Of a stretch of 64,000 nucleotides of DNA, positions 34,800-44,779 are shown one piece after another. Location of the stretch: NCBI GenBank assembly GCA_031213475.1, contig JARUPZ010000027.1, positions 2,727,001-2,791,000 of the forward strand, given 5' to 3'. Positions within the stretch are counted from its first letter, which is position 1. The number at the start of each line of letters is the position of its first letter. A model generated the notes under the pieces. It did not search any database. It was not told the origin of the DNA and saw only the letters and a list, made by a program, of their open reading frames with translations. Source of the stretch: Nereocystis luetkeana. Taxonomy: Eukaryota; Sar; Phaeophyceae; Laminariales; Laminariaceae. Made by a program: the position numbers and the translations under genes.

Positions 34800-35290
34800 A
34801 TACACTACTGCTTGTGTCGTGTTGTGACCAAGTGACCACAGAGCTTGAACCTCGAGAGCTTCATACTATATAGAGGATGAATAATCGGCACAGACTCTGG
34901 GCGTGCTGGATGACGCTTAGAAAGAACGGTATAATTTAATGCGAAGAACACACACACACGACTCGACCCTATTAATAGTCGAGGAGGGAAGAAAGTGCTG
35001 AACCATTACCGCGATAAAATTTGAAAGTCGTACCGTACTGGAGTAGTGGGGAGGGGGGTAAGGCCCTTGCTGTGTGACCCCGGATCTGAGTTACCTCTAT
35101 TAATATTAATATAAATAGGAGTGAGAGAGAAAAGAAGGGCAAATACAAAGAAAGGGATGCAGAAACAAGATAAACAAGGAGCTTTCAAGTCGTATCTGTC
35201 TAGGAAGAAGAGTTGGCACGGACACTGGGGGTGTTTTATGTCGACGGGGAGAAACAACGGCATAGCGTGAACGAAATAAACGCGTACCAG
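34800..35290. mobile_element. Decayed LINE module and SINE fragment
   Basis: 34,805-34,955 and 35,190-35,290 are diverged LINE terminal modules (gtgaccacagagcttg, aatcggcacagactctggg, gaagaacacacacacac). Between them 34,985-35,090 matches the SINE body (ccgcgataaaat, tgtgtgaccccggatctgag). Confidence 0.55.
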
Positions 35291-35725
35291 GTACCTGGTG
35301 TATGATAACGTGCTCGGCGGAAGTCCAGACACCACATGTAACGTGTGCAAGCGGGCTTCGATAGGCCCCCTAAAAAAACAGCAATAAGCAAGCCCCGCCA
35401 TAGACAGGCGTCGAGGGAGATCTTGATCCTCCGTCGTCGAAGGATCTTCGACGCTGTCAAAAGATTCAGCGAATATTCAAGTTCATGAATTAACAGCCGT
35501 TGTAAACACCGCCGCCGCAGAACTCACGTTTTCGAGCGTTCAGCGACACGAGAAAATGCCACAGAATATACCTTTCGGGGTTTTAAGTTTTGAGCCCGCC
35601 GAGATTTGTACCCCGGCCCCAATGCCAGCAGAGGTGACACCTGTTACAGCTACATAACTTTGTAATATTGTGAGGACTATTAACCGATCTTCCGGCGAAA
35701 TATTCCAGGGGACGAGCTGTTCGTT
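35291..35725. other. Intron sequence, no gene recognised
   Basis: Starts with a gtaccaggtacctggtg word. Nothing else recognised. Confidence 0.35.
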
Positions 35726-35726
35726 G

Positions 35727-36544
35727 TTAGGGCCTATCTTAACGGGGACTTTGTTTTTTTTGTTTCTTTTCTAATTTAATTTGCATCTGATTGGCCGAAG
35801 AGTGAACGACCAAGCAGGCACATTAGAAAATTGAATTTGAGTGGAAAGTCTTTCGGGACTTTTTTCGTGTGATTTTTTTTAATTTCAATTTGGAATTTGG
35901 GAGTTCCTCGGACTTGACGTAGCATGTTCAATCAACACCCTCCGTGGAGTCTGGGGCGATTCTAGGCCGCTTCGGCGACCTCGATCGAGGCGATAAAACG
36001 CGAACCTCGACGAGAGGTGACCGGATCAATAGCCGCGCCCACGCCCACACACCATAGCACATCGTACCCCGGTGTTGGCGCCTCAAAAGTAATAATGGCG
36101 GCCGCAATCCCAAATTTTCGGCCTGCTCGATTGGCCGACAGTCACGAAAACTGAGCAATCGAGCAAAAAATACGGAGGGTACACTCGAGACCTCGATAGC
36201 TGCATCACCGCTGCTGTTCCGCACGTGGCACTTGAGGGCTTCCTCCGCCCCCCCAAGACACCCTGAGAGATAGCTTCTTATCCTGCGCGACCAAAAAGAA
36301 AAAGAGGCTGGCGGCGGCGCGCACGCGGCAGCGCAAACCTTCGCTCTCGTCTACGCGCGTCGTTGTTTGTCGGCTGGGCGTTGTGTGACGCGGTGCGTTT
36401 TTTTCCGATTCCAGTTTTGATCGACAACTACTACGCTGTTCCCCGATAGGACACAAACACGTTTTTTTTTACGAAATTACATTAAAAATCATTGAAATTG
36501 AAATTTTACGTCCATACAGCGTGCCCCGTTAGGATGGGCCCTTA
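35727..36544 (-). mobile_element. Harbinger-like non-autonomous element, copy A
   Basis: An 812-bp element (35,730-36,541) with 18-bp terminal inverted repeats, GGGCCTATCTTAACGGGG and its imperfect complement (2 mismatches), and TTA on both sides, the 3-bp target typical of PIF/Harbinger. It contains a 98-codon minus-strand frame (36,224-35,928) with no recognised domain, repeated without change in copy B. No transposase. Confidence 0.75.
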
Positions 36545-36682
36545 GAGGCATTTCTAACGACACATATTTGGCGAATTATTTGCCAAAAAACCAAGTTTAT
36601 GGAAATGTGGACTTGCCAAAACAGCGAAAAACTTGCCAAAGTTATCTTTGGATATTTCCGTTTTGTTTCGTTGGCAAGTTTG

Positions 36683-37441
36683 GGGCCCATCTTAACGGGG
36701 AACGCTATATGGATTTAAAATTTAATTTGATTTCGAAAAAAAAACGTGTTTATGTCCTATCGGGGAACAGCGTACTATTATTAGTTGTCATGTTGTCTTC
36801 CAAAAATAATTCTGGAAGAACGCGCCGCGTCATACAACGCCCAGCCGACAAACAGCGACGCGCGTAGATGAGAGCGAAGGTTTGCGCTGCCGCGTGCGCG
36901 CCGCCGCCAGCCTCTTTTTCTTTTTGGTCGCGCAGGATAAGAAGCTATCTCTCAGGGTGTCTTGGGGGGGCGGAGGAAGCCCTCAAGTGCCACGTGCGGA
37001 ACAGCAGCGGTGATGCAGCTATCGAGGTCTCGAGTGTACCCTCCGTATTTTTTGCTCGATTGCTCAGTTTTCGTGACTGTCGGCCAATCGAGCAGGCCGA
37101 AAATTTGGGATTGCGGCCGCCATTATTACTTTTGAGGCGCCAACACCGGGGTACGATGTGCTATGGTGTGTGGGCGTGGGCGCGGCTATTGATCCGGTCA
37201 CCTCTCGTCGAGGTTCGCGTTTTATCGCCTCGATCGAGGTCGCCGAAGCGGCCTAGAATCGCCCCAGACTCCACCGAGGGTGTTGATTGAACATGCTACG
37301 TCAAGTCCGAGGAACTCCCAAATTCCAAATTGAAATTAAAAAAAATCACACGAAAAAAGTCCCGAAAGACTTTTCACTCAAATTCAATTTTCTAATGTGC
37401 CTGCTTGGTCGTTCACTCTTCGGCCAATCAGATGCAAATCA
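36683..37441 (+). mobile_element. Harbinger-like element, inverted copy B
   Basis: Begins GGGCCCATCTTAACGGGG at 36,683 and runs as an inverted copy of A, almost identical over about 560 bp of the core (only two or so single-base differences seen), including the 98-codon frame at 36,997-37,290. The outer end is cut by a piggyBac-like MITE and its terminal repeat was not found. The 140-bp spacer between A and B does not belong to the element. Confidence 0.75.
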
Positions 37442-37443
37442 CA

Positions 37444-37541
37444 TTAACCCTCTTAGGACCCCAGTCCCGTTTTGGGGACAAACTACTTATAATTAGAGTG
37501 CTTTGTCCCCACATATGGGAGTGCGGTGCTAAAGGGGTTAA
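37444..37541. mobile_element. piggyBac-like MITE, copy 3
   Basis: A 90-bp palindrome starting ccctcttaggaccccagtcc between TTAA at 37,444-37,447 and TTAA at 37,538-37,541; it truncates Harbinger-like copy B. Confidence 0.85.
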
Positions 37542-37584
37542 AAAAAAAAAAAATCAAATTGAAAAAAATAAAGGTCTCGACAAA

Positions 37585-37810
37585 AACGAAAAGTGACGTC
37601 CGCGCACGCAAGTATCAGATACATGCATGCGGTACGCCGGACACGTCGCCACAGAAACCGAGAAGACCACATATTAATAGTCCCCAGAAGAAATAGAGGA
37701 TGAAAAAAACAACTCGACGTCGAATATACGGGCGTAGCAAGGACCCAAAACGGGCAAAATAAGCGGCTGCGCCGCGTTCGTTTTCTGTGGTAATTCCGAA
37801 CCTGCGGACC
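37585..37810 (+). repeat. Fragment of the composite dispersed repeat
   Basis: gtcgccacagaaaccgagaagacc and acaactcgacgtcgaa match 43,680-43,760 of the composite repeat in the same orientation. Confidence 0.5.
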
Positions 37811-38074
37811 ATTGGTGTTCCGTTGTTTCCCCCTTACACTGTTATTTTAGGGACTGTAAACTTCCCGGAAATCTCCTACCGGATGAGACGTGAACTCTAC
37901 TTATCGTATCATTATATGAACCGACTTCACAACTGCTGTGTACAGCGAGATAATTTCCCAGGATAATTCCTTTGGGCTGTACATGCTTGTACGTACACGT
38001 ACTGCGACTACAGGTCTAAAATAACGGAGGCGGTGAGGGGTGGAGGGTGATGGTATAGCTCCGCGGTCTATAGT

Positions 38075-38181
38075 ACTACGGGGGACTATAGTAAATAGGA
38101 CCAAATATTTTTAGTAAAAACAGCGAAATATATAGGTTTTTGTGTATACCGTAGTTTCTATTTAACATGGTCCCCCGTAAT
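38075..38181. mobile_element. MITE family 2, copy 1
   Basis: About 107 bp with inverted ends (actacgggggactatagt ... aacatggtcccccgtaat) and the internal word aggaccaaatatt. Shared with 39,711-39,823 and 51,919-52,025. Superfamily not assigned. Confidence 0.75.
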
Positions 38182-38544
38182 AGTGCCCAGCACCGTGATT
38201 TTTAATGTTGGTTCCAGTTCCCGGGTTATTACTTCTTTTTTGTTGCGTAATACGATTTTTTACCGTTCGACGATCTCTGACAGTTTACAGTTCGCGCTCC
38301 GGGCTCACGGCCCCCTGCGGAGGGCTAACTATATTTCAGAAGCTACAGCAGTAGTGGTCTGTAGTGCTGTAGTGGGAGGGAGTAGGGTGCCAGGGGATAA
38401 AATCCGGGTGGGATGAGGACAGCGGAGAGCCAGCCAGCGGCCTGTTTTGTTTTGCCGCTTTTTACTGAGAATATTCCCAGAAACTTTATTACCTACAGCG
38501 TGGGCAATCTACTGCTGTCTTTTATTGTACACGAGCACATATTT

Positions 38545-38584
<40 letters not shown>

Positions 38585-38620
38585 GGACATACTCGTACAA
38601 AAATGATGTGGTTCGCCACT
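38182..38620. other. Intron sequence with TA microsatellite
   Basis: A TA run occupies about 38,550-38,581. No gene recognised. Confidence 0.5.
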
Positions 38621-38624
38621 CGCC

Positions 38625-39340
38625 GTGTAGTGTACAGCAGTAGGTAGAACCTGTCCATGTATGCGGCTCGTACCACAAACTTGTCTTTTTTGTATGCTGC
38701 TAGTACCACAAAATGCTGCGGCTGCATGCAGGGGGGATGCTTTTTTGTTTGTTTTATTTTGCCGGCTATTTCCATTGGTTCCTACTCGGATGTAGTATTA
38801 CTCTATTTTTATTGAGTGGGATTGTTTCTTTAGCTCGTTCTGTATTTGTCTGCCACACTCCTTGCGAGGGGGCACGACACTTTTTTCTTTTCTTTTTTCT
38901 TCGACTTTTTTTTGTTTCTCGCGGCTATCTCTTACAGGAATGCGAATGTCTTCGCTGTGTACGACATTAACCTGTCTTCCTACCCGTTGACACAACCAGT
39001 GTCCGTGCTAATTCTTGAACCCCTTTCTGCTTTATTTTAGGACCGCATTCCCGATTGTGGGGACAAACTTCTTCAAAAATTTGAGTGATTTGTCCCCAAA
39101 ACGGGACTGCAGTCCCAAAGGGCTAATCCTAATAGTAGATAGATACAGGCTCTGTGTTCACGAAGCTATGCCACAGAGATACGAAATTTTTATCCAGTAG
39201 AGTAGACAATGCAATGCCATGTCATAGTACTGGATACGACTGACACGACATACGTACACATCCTATAAAAGAGAGAACACGCAAGAAACGAAAACAAATC
39301 GAAAGAAAAAAAACAGAAAAAACGATGCCATGTCATTGCA
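38625..39340 (+). mobile_element. Decayed LINE 3' UTR, with nested MITE
   Basis: Plus-orientation UTR words (ctcgtaccacaaac, tgtctgccacactccttgcg, ggcacgacac) are followed by a decayed terminal module (acacaaccagtgtccgtgc at about 38,990), then a degenerate piggyBac-like MITE (39,020-39,124), then module-like sequence again to 39,340. Confidence 0.55.
39020..39124. mobile_element. piggyBac-like MITE, degenerate copy 4
   Basis: aggaccgcattcccgattg ... ccaaaacgggactgcagtcc, with lost TTAA ends. Confidence 0.65.
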
Positions 39341-39372
39341 TTGTTTATTCTCCTTAGTCTCCAGATACAAAT

Positions 39373-40850
39373 CAGGGCTTTTCGCGGGTCATGCGGGTCG
39401 GGTTAATTTATTTCAAAATCTCGCCGGTCGGGTCGGGTCGGGTATTTTTTTTTTTCAAATCTCACGGGCCGGGTTGGGTCCAAGGGTTTTGAAATATCAC
39501 GGGTCGGTTCGGGTCGGGTCAAGAGGCTTTGAAATCTCGCGGGTCGGGTCGGGTCGGGTCAGGAGGTGTTAAAAATGTCACGGGTCGGGTCGGGCCATGA
39601 CCCGTGAGATACGGGTCACTTGGGGGGCAGGTCATCTCGACCCGCATTTTTTTTCCGGCCGACCCGCACGTCCGACCCGCGGGTCTGGCCCACGGATCAG
39701 TATTTTTGCTATTACGGGGGGCCATAGTTAACAGGACCAAATGTTGTTAGTAAAAATGGTTAAACATATACCTGGTAGGTTTTATCTGTACCATAGGTCC
39801 TGTTAACTATGGCCCCCCGTAATAGCGCGTGCAGCTACCTGCCGGAAGGCCGCCTTCGTGACCCGCGGGTCCGACATTGTACAACAAAAAAATCCTCGCC
39901 GTTTCCCGCCCCAAGGCTTCTCTCGTGCCGATACGAAGAGACCTCCGAGAGCATATCATAGCGTGTAGAATAATCACACGCGAATCCCGGGTCGGTTGAA
40001 GCCGCACAGTAGTATATTATTGTGTTCATGTTCACGTCCATCCGTTTCCAACAAAGAAAAACGGCCACACTCATGCAGGGCGCAACAATGAAGACCAGAC
40101 ATGACAGCAGTGTAGGAAGCCCGCGCTCGTAGCGGCAGCAGTAGCAGCAGCAGGCCCCGGATCCTCGCGGATCGTGGCCCCCGCTGTCAGATCCTCCGCT
40201 TCAGTGCTTGCTGCTGGAGGCCGCACAGCTAGGTCGCTCGCCGGGGCGCCAGCTGAAGCCATCGGGTCAGAGCAATAGGGTCGACCCAGGGGCCGGGAAG
40301 TATCCGCCCGGCAGCGTGCGGGTGTGCCTTTCTCCATGTCACCATCTTTCCGATCATCATGGTCAATTTTAAAGCGCACACCACACAATGCTCCAAACAA
40401 ACACAAATAATGAAAAAACCGAACACAAAAGTACGACATTTTCGGAAAAGTACACGGGACCAAGGACCATCCGACCGACCAACGTACCAACATGTATATC
40501 TTTGGACCCGTGAGCTTTCGTCGTTGACCCGTGAGATAAGTCATGGGTCCAGTTGACCCGACCCGCATGAAACCCGTGTCTCACGGGTCAATCAGAAGGT
40601 GGCGGGTCGGGTCTGGTCAGGAAGTGTTAAAAACCTCGCGGGTCGGGTCGAGTCGGGTCAAAAGGTTTTTAAATCTCACGGGTCGGGTCGGGTCGGGTCA
40701 AGAGGTTTTTAAATCTCGCGGGTCGGGTCGGGTCAACAGGATTAAAATCTCGCGGGTCGGGTCGGGTCAACACACCTCAAACTTTTCGCGGGTCGGGTCA
40801 GCTGACCCGACCCGACCCGTGAGGTTTGACCTGACCCACGAAAAGCCCTG
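39373..40850. mobile_element. hAT-like element with GGGTC minisatellite arms
   Basis: Ends are inverted repeats CAGGGCTTTTCGCGGGTC (39,373) and its imperfect complement finishing at 40,850; CAGGG-type ends suggest hAT. Inside each end is a minisatellite of cgggtcgggtcgggtca units separated by aagaggttttgaaatct-like spacers (39,390-39,600 and 40,560-40,800). A 165-codon minus frame at 40,071-40,568 shows no transposase motif. An 8-bp target duplication is not seen. Confidence 0.6.
39711..39823. mobile_element. MITE family 2, copy 2
   Basis: 113 bp; ends attacggggggccatagtta and its exact complement, about 28 bp each. Nested in the hAT-like element, and the best-preserved copy. Confidence 0.85.
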
Positions 40851-40891
40851 GAAAAAACGGATTCGAATAGAATTTCGTAAAAAAATATGCC

Positions 40892-41710
40892 TTAGGGTTC
40901 TCTAACGAGAAATAGCGTATTTGAAAAAAAATCGAACAACGCAGAAGGGCCAACGAACCCCCGAGGGCAACCAACGAGGCGAGCGACGGCCCGCGTCCTC
41001 CCCGGCGCGCCGCGGTCAGCGGCCGATTGTTTCTGCCGGCAACGCCGAAGAGGCTATCGCTCTTGGGACGTCTTGGGTGACTGGCGCAGCCCCGAAGACC
41101 CACGCAGGCAGCAGAAAGGGGATACAACTACCGAACTTCTGCGCGAAGTCGTGACCTGGTCGATGCTCGTATGGTTTGCGAGGCAAAGAAGGATGAAAAA
41201 ATGGGTTTGCGACGCCCTTGTAATTTTTTGAGGCGCCGCCGATGGTCTACTCTGTGCTAGGGGCCGTCGGACCTCGCGCTGCGGCTTCTCAGGAGGCCCC
41301 GTCTCTCGGGAATGGTGGATCTCACCTGCGTGCTGCGAAGCAGTCGACGACACGGCTCAAGTTTACGTGGCTTGCTTCGGTTTCAGGAAACATGCCACGT
41401 CGAGTTCAACAAACTCCCCAAATTGAATAGCACGAAAGAGCAAAATAAGCCCCAAAATACTTCTTGTCAAACTCTTTTTTTTCGTTTGATTCGAATCAAA
41501 CATCAAAATGCCTGCTTTGGTGATTCACATTTCGACCAGTAACATGCAAATCGAATCAAACGAAAAAAATATTGGCGTAATATCATTTTCAAAGTTTCTT
41601 GCTCACCGTTTTAGGGCCACAGCCCCGTTTTGGGGACAAACTACTTAGAATTTGAAGGGTTTGTCTCCACAATGGGAGTGTGATGCTAAAAGGGTCAAGA
41701 TGGGCCCTTA
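40892..41710 (+). mobile_element. Harbinger-like element, diverged copy C
   Basis: 813 bp (40,895-41,707) between TTA at 40,892-40,894 and TTA at 41,708-41,710. The right end tcaagatgggccc matches the family; the left end (gggttctctaacgaga) is decayed. Internal words aacatgccacgtcgag and gtaacatgcaaatcg align with copy B. A degenerate piggyBac-like MITE is nested near its right end. Confidence 0.6.
41609..41694. mobile_element. piggyBac-like MITE, degenerate copy 5
   Basis: ttttagggccacagccccg with ggggacaaactacttagaat and a weak complementary right arm; TTAA is lost. Confidence 0.6.
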
Positions 41711-41714
41711 CTGC

Positions 41715-42655
41715 AAAACAATATTGTAGTATATCTGCGGCGTAGTTTTGTGACCACAGAGCTTTTATCGATTAGGGATCAGGACGGGACACTGGGTGCA
41801 CTGATGCAGCTAGGAAGAAAAGACGATGTAACGTGAAGACAACGCACAGAGCTTTTATCTCTAGGATTGAAGAATCGGGACACTGGTTGTGCTGGATGTC
41901 GTGTAGGAATAACGGTTTTATGTTAACACATAGCTGGTACGTACAGTGTTGTATCTGGTGTATAACATTAACACGTATTGATATTAGTAGTACGGAAGCG
42001 TACTATTAATACCGCAAACGAAAGAGCGGACAAACCGGGACTACCGAACTGGCCAGATGTGGACACCTGGACACCGCTCGAAAGAACCGCAGTCTACACT
42101 AAAGCTTAGATTTTTTCACACCCACCACACCCGTAGAAGTTTTCCAGAACATACGGAGGTGATTCGACCAGGAACGAGCAAAAAAGAAACCGATTCTGCA
42201 TTTGTATGCGGACCGCGACCTGGTACAGCAGTAGTGATGGGATACCCGATTAGGGAGGCTTTCGGAACAGGCCAGAAAAACCGCTCTATGTCCGCACTGC
42301 TTGTATCCCCTTTCAAGAGCGATTTGTTTTTGTGTCGGGATAAGAGCAAACTCATTTCTGCTTGAAGAGCGCAAAAAATATCAAGACGACCATATGGGCC
42401 CGTGACGTACCGGGATTGGACAAGAATCCTACGACGTCTCGCGACGGATAAAACCTGGGATGAAAACACAACGCGCTTGTTCTGCCTAGCATTGTTTGGG
42501 GGTTTCCACTTCAAGGTGGTTAGGCTACACGTTACAGGGGACATCGTCATGTGGCGGCGAAAAAACTTGTGACGTACCTGGTATTGGCGTCACCGGCGGC
42601 TGGCTGTGATGTATGACCGCCATTATTATGAGTTACTATTAGGAACATATGTGAG
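41715..42655. other. Intron sequence with a decayed LINE module
   Basis: 41,740-41,915 holds two short, decayed LINE terminal modules (gttttgtgaccacagagc, gttgtgctggatgtcg). The remainder, including a 144-codon minus frame at 42,116-42,550, has no recognisable motif. Confidence 0.4.
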
Positions 42656-42659
42656 TAGG

Positions 42660-42950
42660 TTTAGAAGTCTGGGAGAAGGGATCTTTAGGGACGTTTTTTA
42701 CTTGAAAAATGTGTGGCGTGGTCTGCACTTCGGAATCGTCGTCCGCATCTGAGAAATTTCCTGGTTCGATGCAAACTCGGCGTAGCCGCGTTTATGGCGA
42801 GTTTTGGCCCGTTTTGGCTGCGGTTTGGGGTCAGGGTCAGGGTTAGAGTTAGGGTTAGAGTCAGGGGTTGGGTTGGGTCTTCGCCCGTACCTTGATCCCA
42901 ACAGGAACCAAAACATCCGAACAGCCAGATTGTTAAAGGTCCTCACATAT
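42660..42950 (-). repeat. Telomere-like repeat block copy
   Basis: Contains gtctgcacttcggaatcgtc and a run of GGTTAG/GGGTTA-type units at 42,830-42,880, then acccgtaccttgatccc-like sequence. Other copies: 9060-9290, 43,060-43,330, 44,470-44,760, 46,800-47,110. Confidence 0.75.
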
Positions 42951-43023
42951 GTTGGGACATCAGGGGCATTTGATTTCCAATGACACATACTTGGGAAGTT
43001 TTCTGAGGTCCCACGACACAACA

Positions 43024-43064
43024 ATCTGGGAGATACCAGATACCAGATACCAGATACCAGATAG
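43024..43064. repeat. ATACCAG heptamer microsatellite
   Basis: Four to five perfect copies of the heptamer ataccag. Confidence 0.85.
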
Positions 43065-43890
43065 GATTTTTAGGTTGGTAGGCTGTTCAGGTTTTTTGTT
43101 CATGTTCGGATCAAGGAAGGGGCGAAGACCCAACCTGATCCCTTACTCTATAACCCCAACCCTCACCCCAAATCGCTGCCAAAACGGGACAAAACTGGCC
43201 ATAAACGCGGCTGCGCCGCGTATGCATCGAACCAGGAAATTTCTCAATTGCGGACGACGATTCCGAAGTGCAGACCGCGCTACGCAATTTTCAAGTCAAA
43301 AACACCAAAATGATCTTACCTCCCAGATTGCTACACCTACCCACTCTCAGGGTGAGGTGAGACACCCCTTGATATTGGATTTTCCGATCTTGGAAACTTT
43401 CAGAGCCGATATTGGTCCCCAAAAGCGATGCACTTCCTCTCGAGGTACTATATTTCTTGTTCTCACATTAACTCATCGACAACGATACAATGCAGTCCGT
43501 GGTCGCAGGGCAGGCTCCAATAACTCTCGAGTGGAAGGAATGCCTCGGTCAATAGAAAACAAGCAAAGAATATTACACATGATACATGATAACTGAAGCA
43601 GCAGCATGTACACATGAGACACGAATAGAAAGTGAGGTCCGCGTACGTACGCATCAGGTACGTGCGTTACGCTGTACAAGTCGCCACAGAAACCAAGAAG
43701 ACACCATAGTTTCAAGAAGAAAGAGACAGAATGAAAAACAACTCGACATCGACAAAACGAAAATATCAAAAAGGGAAGAGAGAAGCAGAAAGAGAAGGAA
43801 AAAAAACAATCGAAGCAAGAAAGCAAGGAAGCAAAAAAGGAAAACACACAAGAGATTGTGCATATTTTTGCAGATTGCAGGCTCCACTCA
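43060..43890 (+). repeat. Composite dispersed repeat, plus copy
   Basis: Telomere-like block (43,060-43,330), then the block starting ttgttctcacattaactcatc (about 43,455-43,580), then A-rich sequence to 43,890, in the same order as 9290-8330 on the minus strand. Confidence 0.65.
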
Positions 43891-43979
43891 GTGTAGAACA
43901 GAGGTAATAACAAAAAGACAACAAAACGTGTACTCCGCTACTAAGGACACCAAGGAAGCGAAAAAAACTATTCACACTT

Positions 43980-44520
43980 CGTGGACAAAAAACGTGATCC
44001 AACCCAACCCCGCACCCCAAACCGCAGCCAAAATGGGCCATAAGCGCGGCGTTTGCATTTTTTTTCTTTCTCGTCCCATTCATTATCTTCGCACATCTTC
44101 TTCTCTCTCTCCTTCCAACTCGTAACTCAGATCCGGGGTCACATAGCAGGTTCTTCTCCCCCCTTCCCGCTACGGTACGTGCCTTCATTTTTATCGCGAG
44201 AATATTTCAGCCTTTTCTTCCCTCGTCGACTCGCATCGAATTGTGCCTACCCACGCTGCAAGGCGCTCTCAACAATTGAATCCTTTTATATTTTTGCAAA
44301 TAAAGTCAAAGTCCGAGCCACCTGGGGCTCGAACCCAGGACACAAGTAGAATTCGAGGTTAACCACTTGAACCACCGGGGCTTGAAACAGGATTTTTCTC
44401 AAAAGTGGACGACGATTCCGAAGTGCAGACCGCGCTAAGCAATCTTCTATTAGTCGAAAGCACCCCTAAAGATCCGAGCTCCCAGATTGTAAATTAACGC
44501 TCTGGGATCTTTAGGTTGAT
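43980..44520 (+). repeat. Telomere-like repeat block split by a SINE
   Basis: 43,985-44,056 (ccaaaccgcagccaaaatgg, gcgcggcgtttgca) and 44,385-44,520 (gacgacgattccgaagtg) are consecutive parts of the repeat; the SINE at 44,057-44,380 separates them. Confidence 0.65.
44057..44380 (-). mobile_element. SINE (family A)
   Basis: The T-run at 44,057-44,067 is the minus-strand tail; the tRNA-like head at 44,380-44,310 contains the B-box complement ggctcgaaccc and the A-box complement ccacttgaacca. Confidence 0.85.
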
Positions 44521-44770
44521 AGGCTGTTCAGGTGTTTTGGTTCCTGTTGGGATCAAGGTACGGGCGAAGACCCGACCCAACCCCTGACTCTAACCCTAAC
44601 CCCAAACCGCAGCCAAACCGGGCCAAAACTCGCCATAAACGCGGCTGCGCCGCGTTTGCATCGAACCAGGAAAATTCTCAGTTGCGGACGACGATTCCGA
44701 AGCGCAGACCACGGTACGCAGTTTTCAAGTCAAAATGTTTCCTAAAGATCCTTTCTCCTAGATTGCTAAA
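44470..44770 (+). repeat. Telomere-like repeat block copy
   Basis: gggatcaaggtacgggcga, ctgactctaaccctaaccc and gcggctgcgccgcgtttgca occur in order. Confidence 0.75.
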
Positions 44771-44779
44771 CCTACTACA

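Noticed and set aside
40071-40568. 165-codon minus-strand frame inside the hAT-like element as a transposase
   Set aside because: No RNase H-like or dimerisation motif, low-complexity alanine-rich C-terminus, and part of the frame overlaps the minisatellite.
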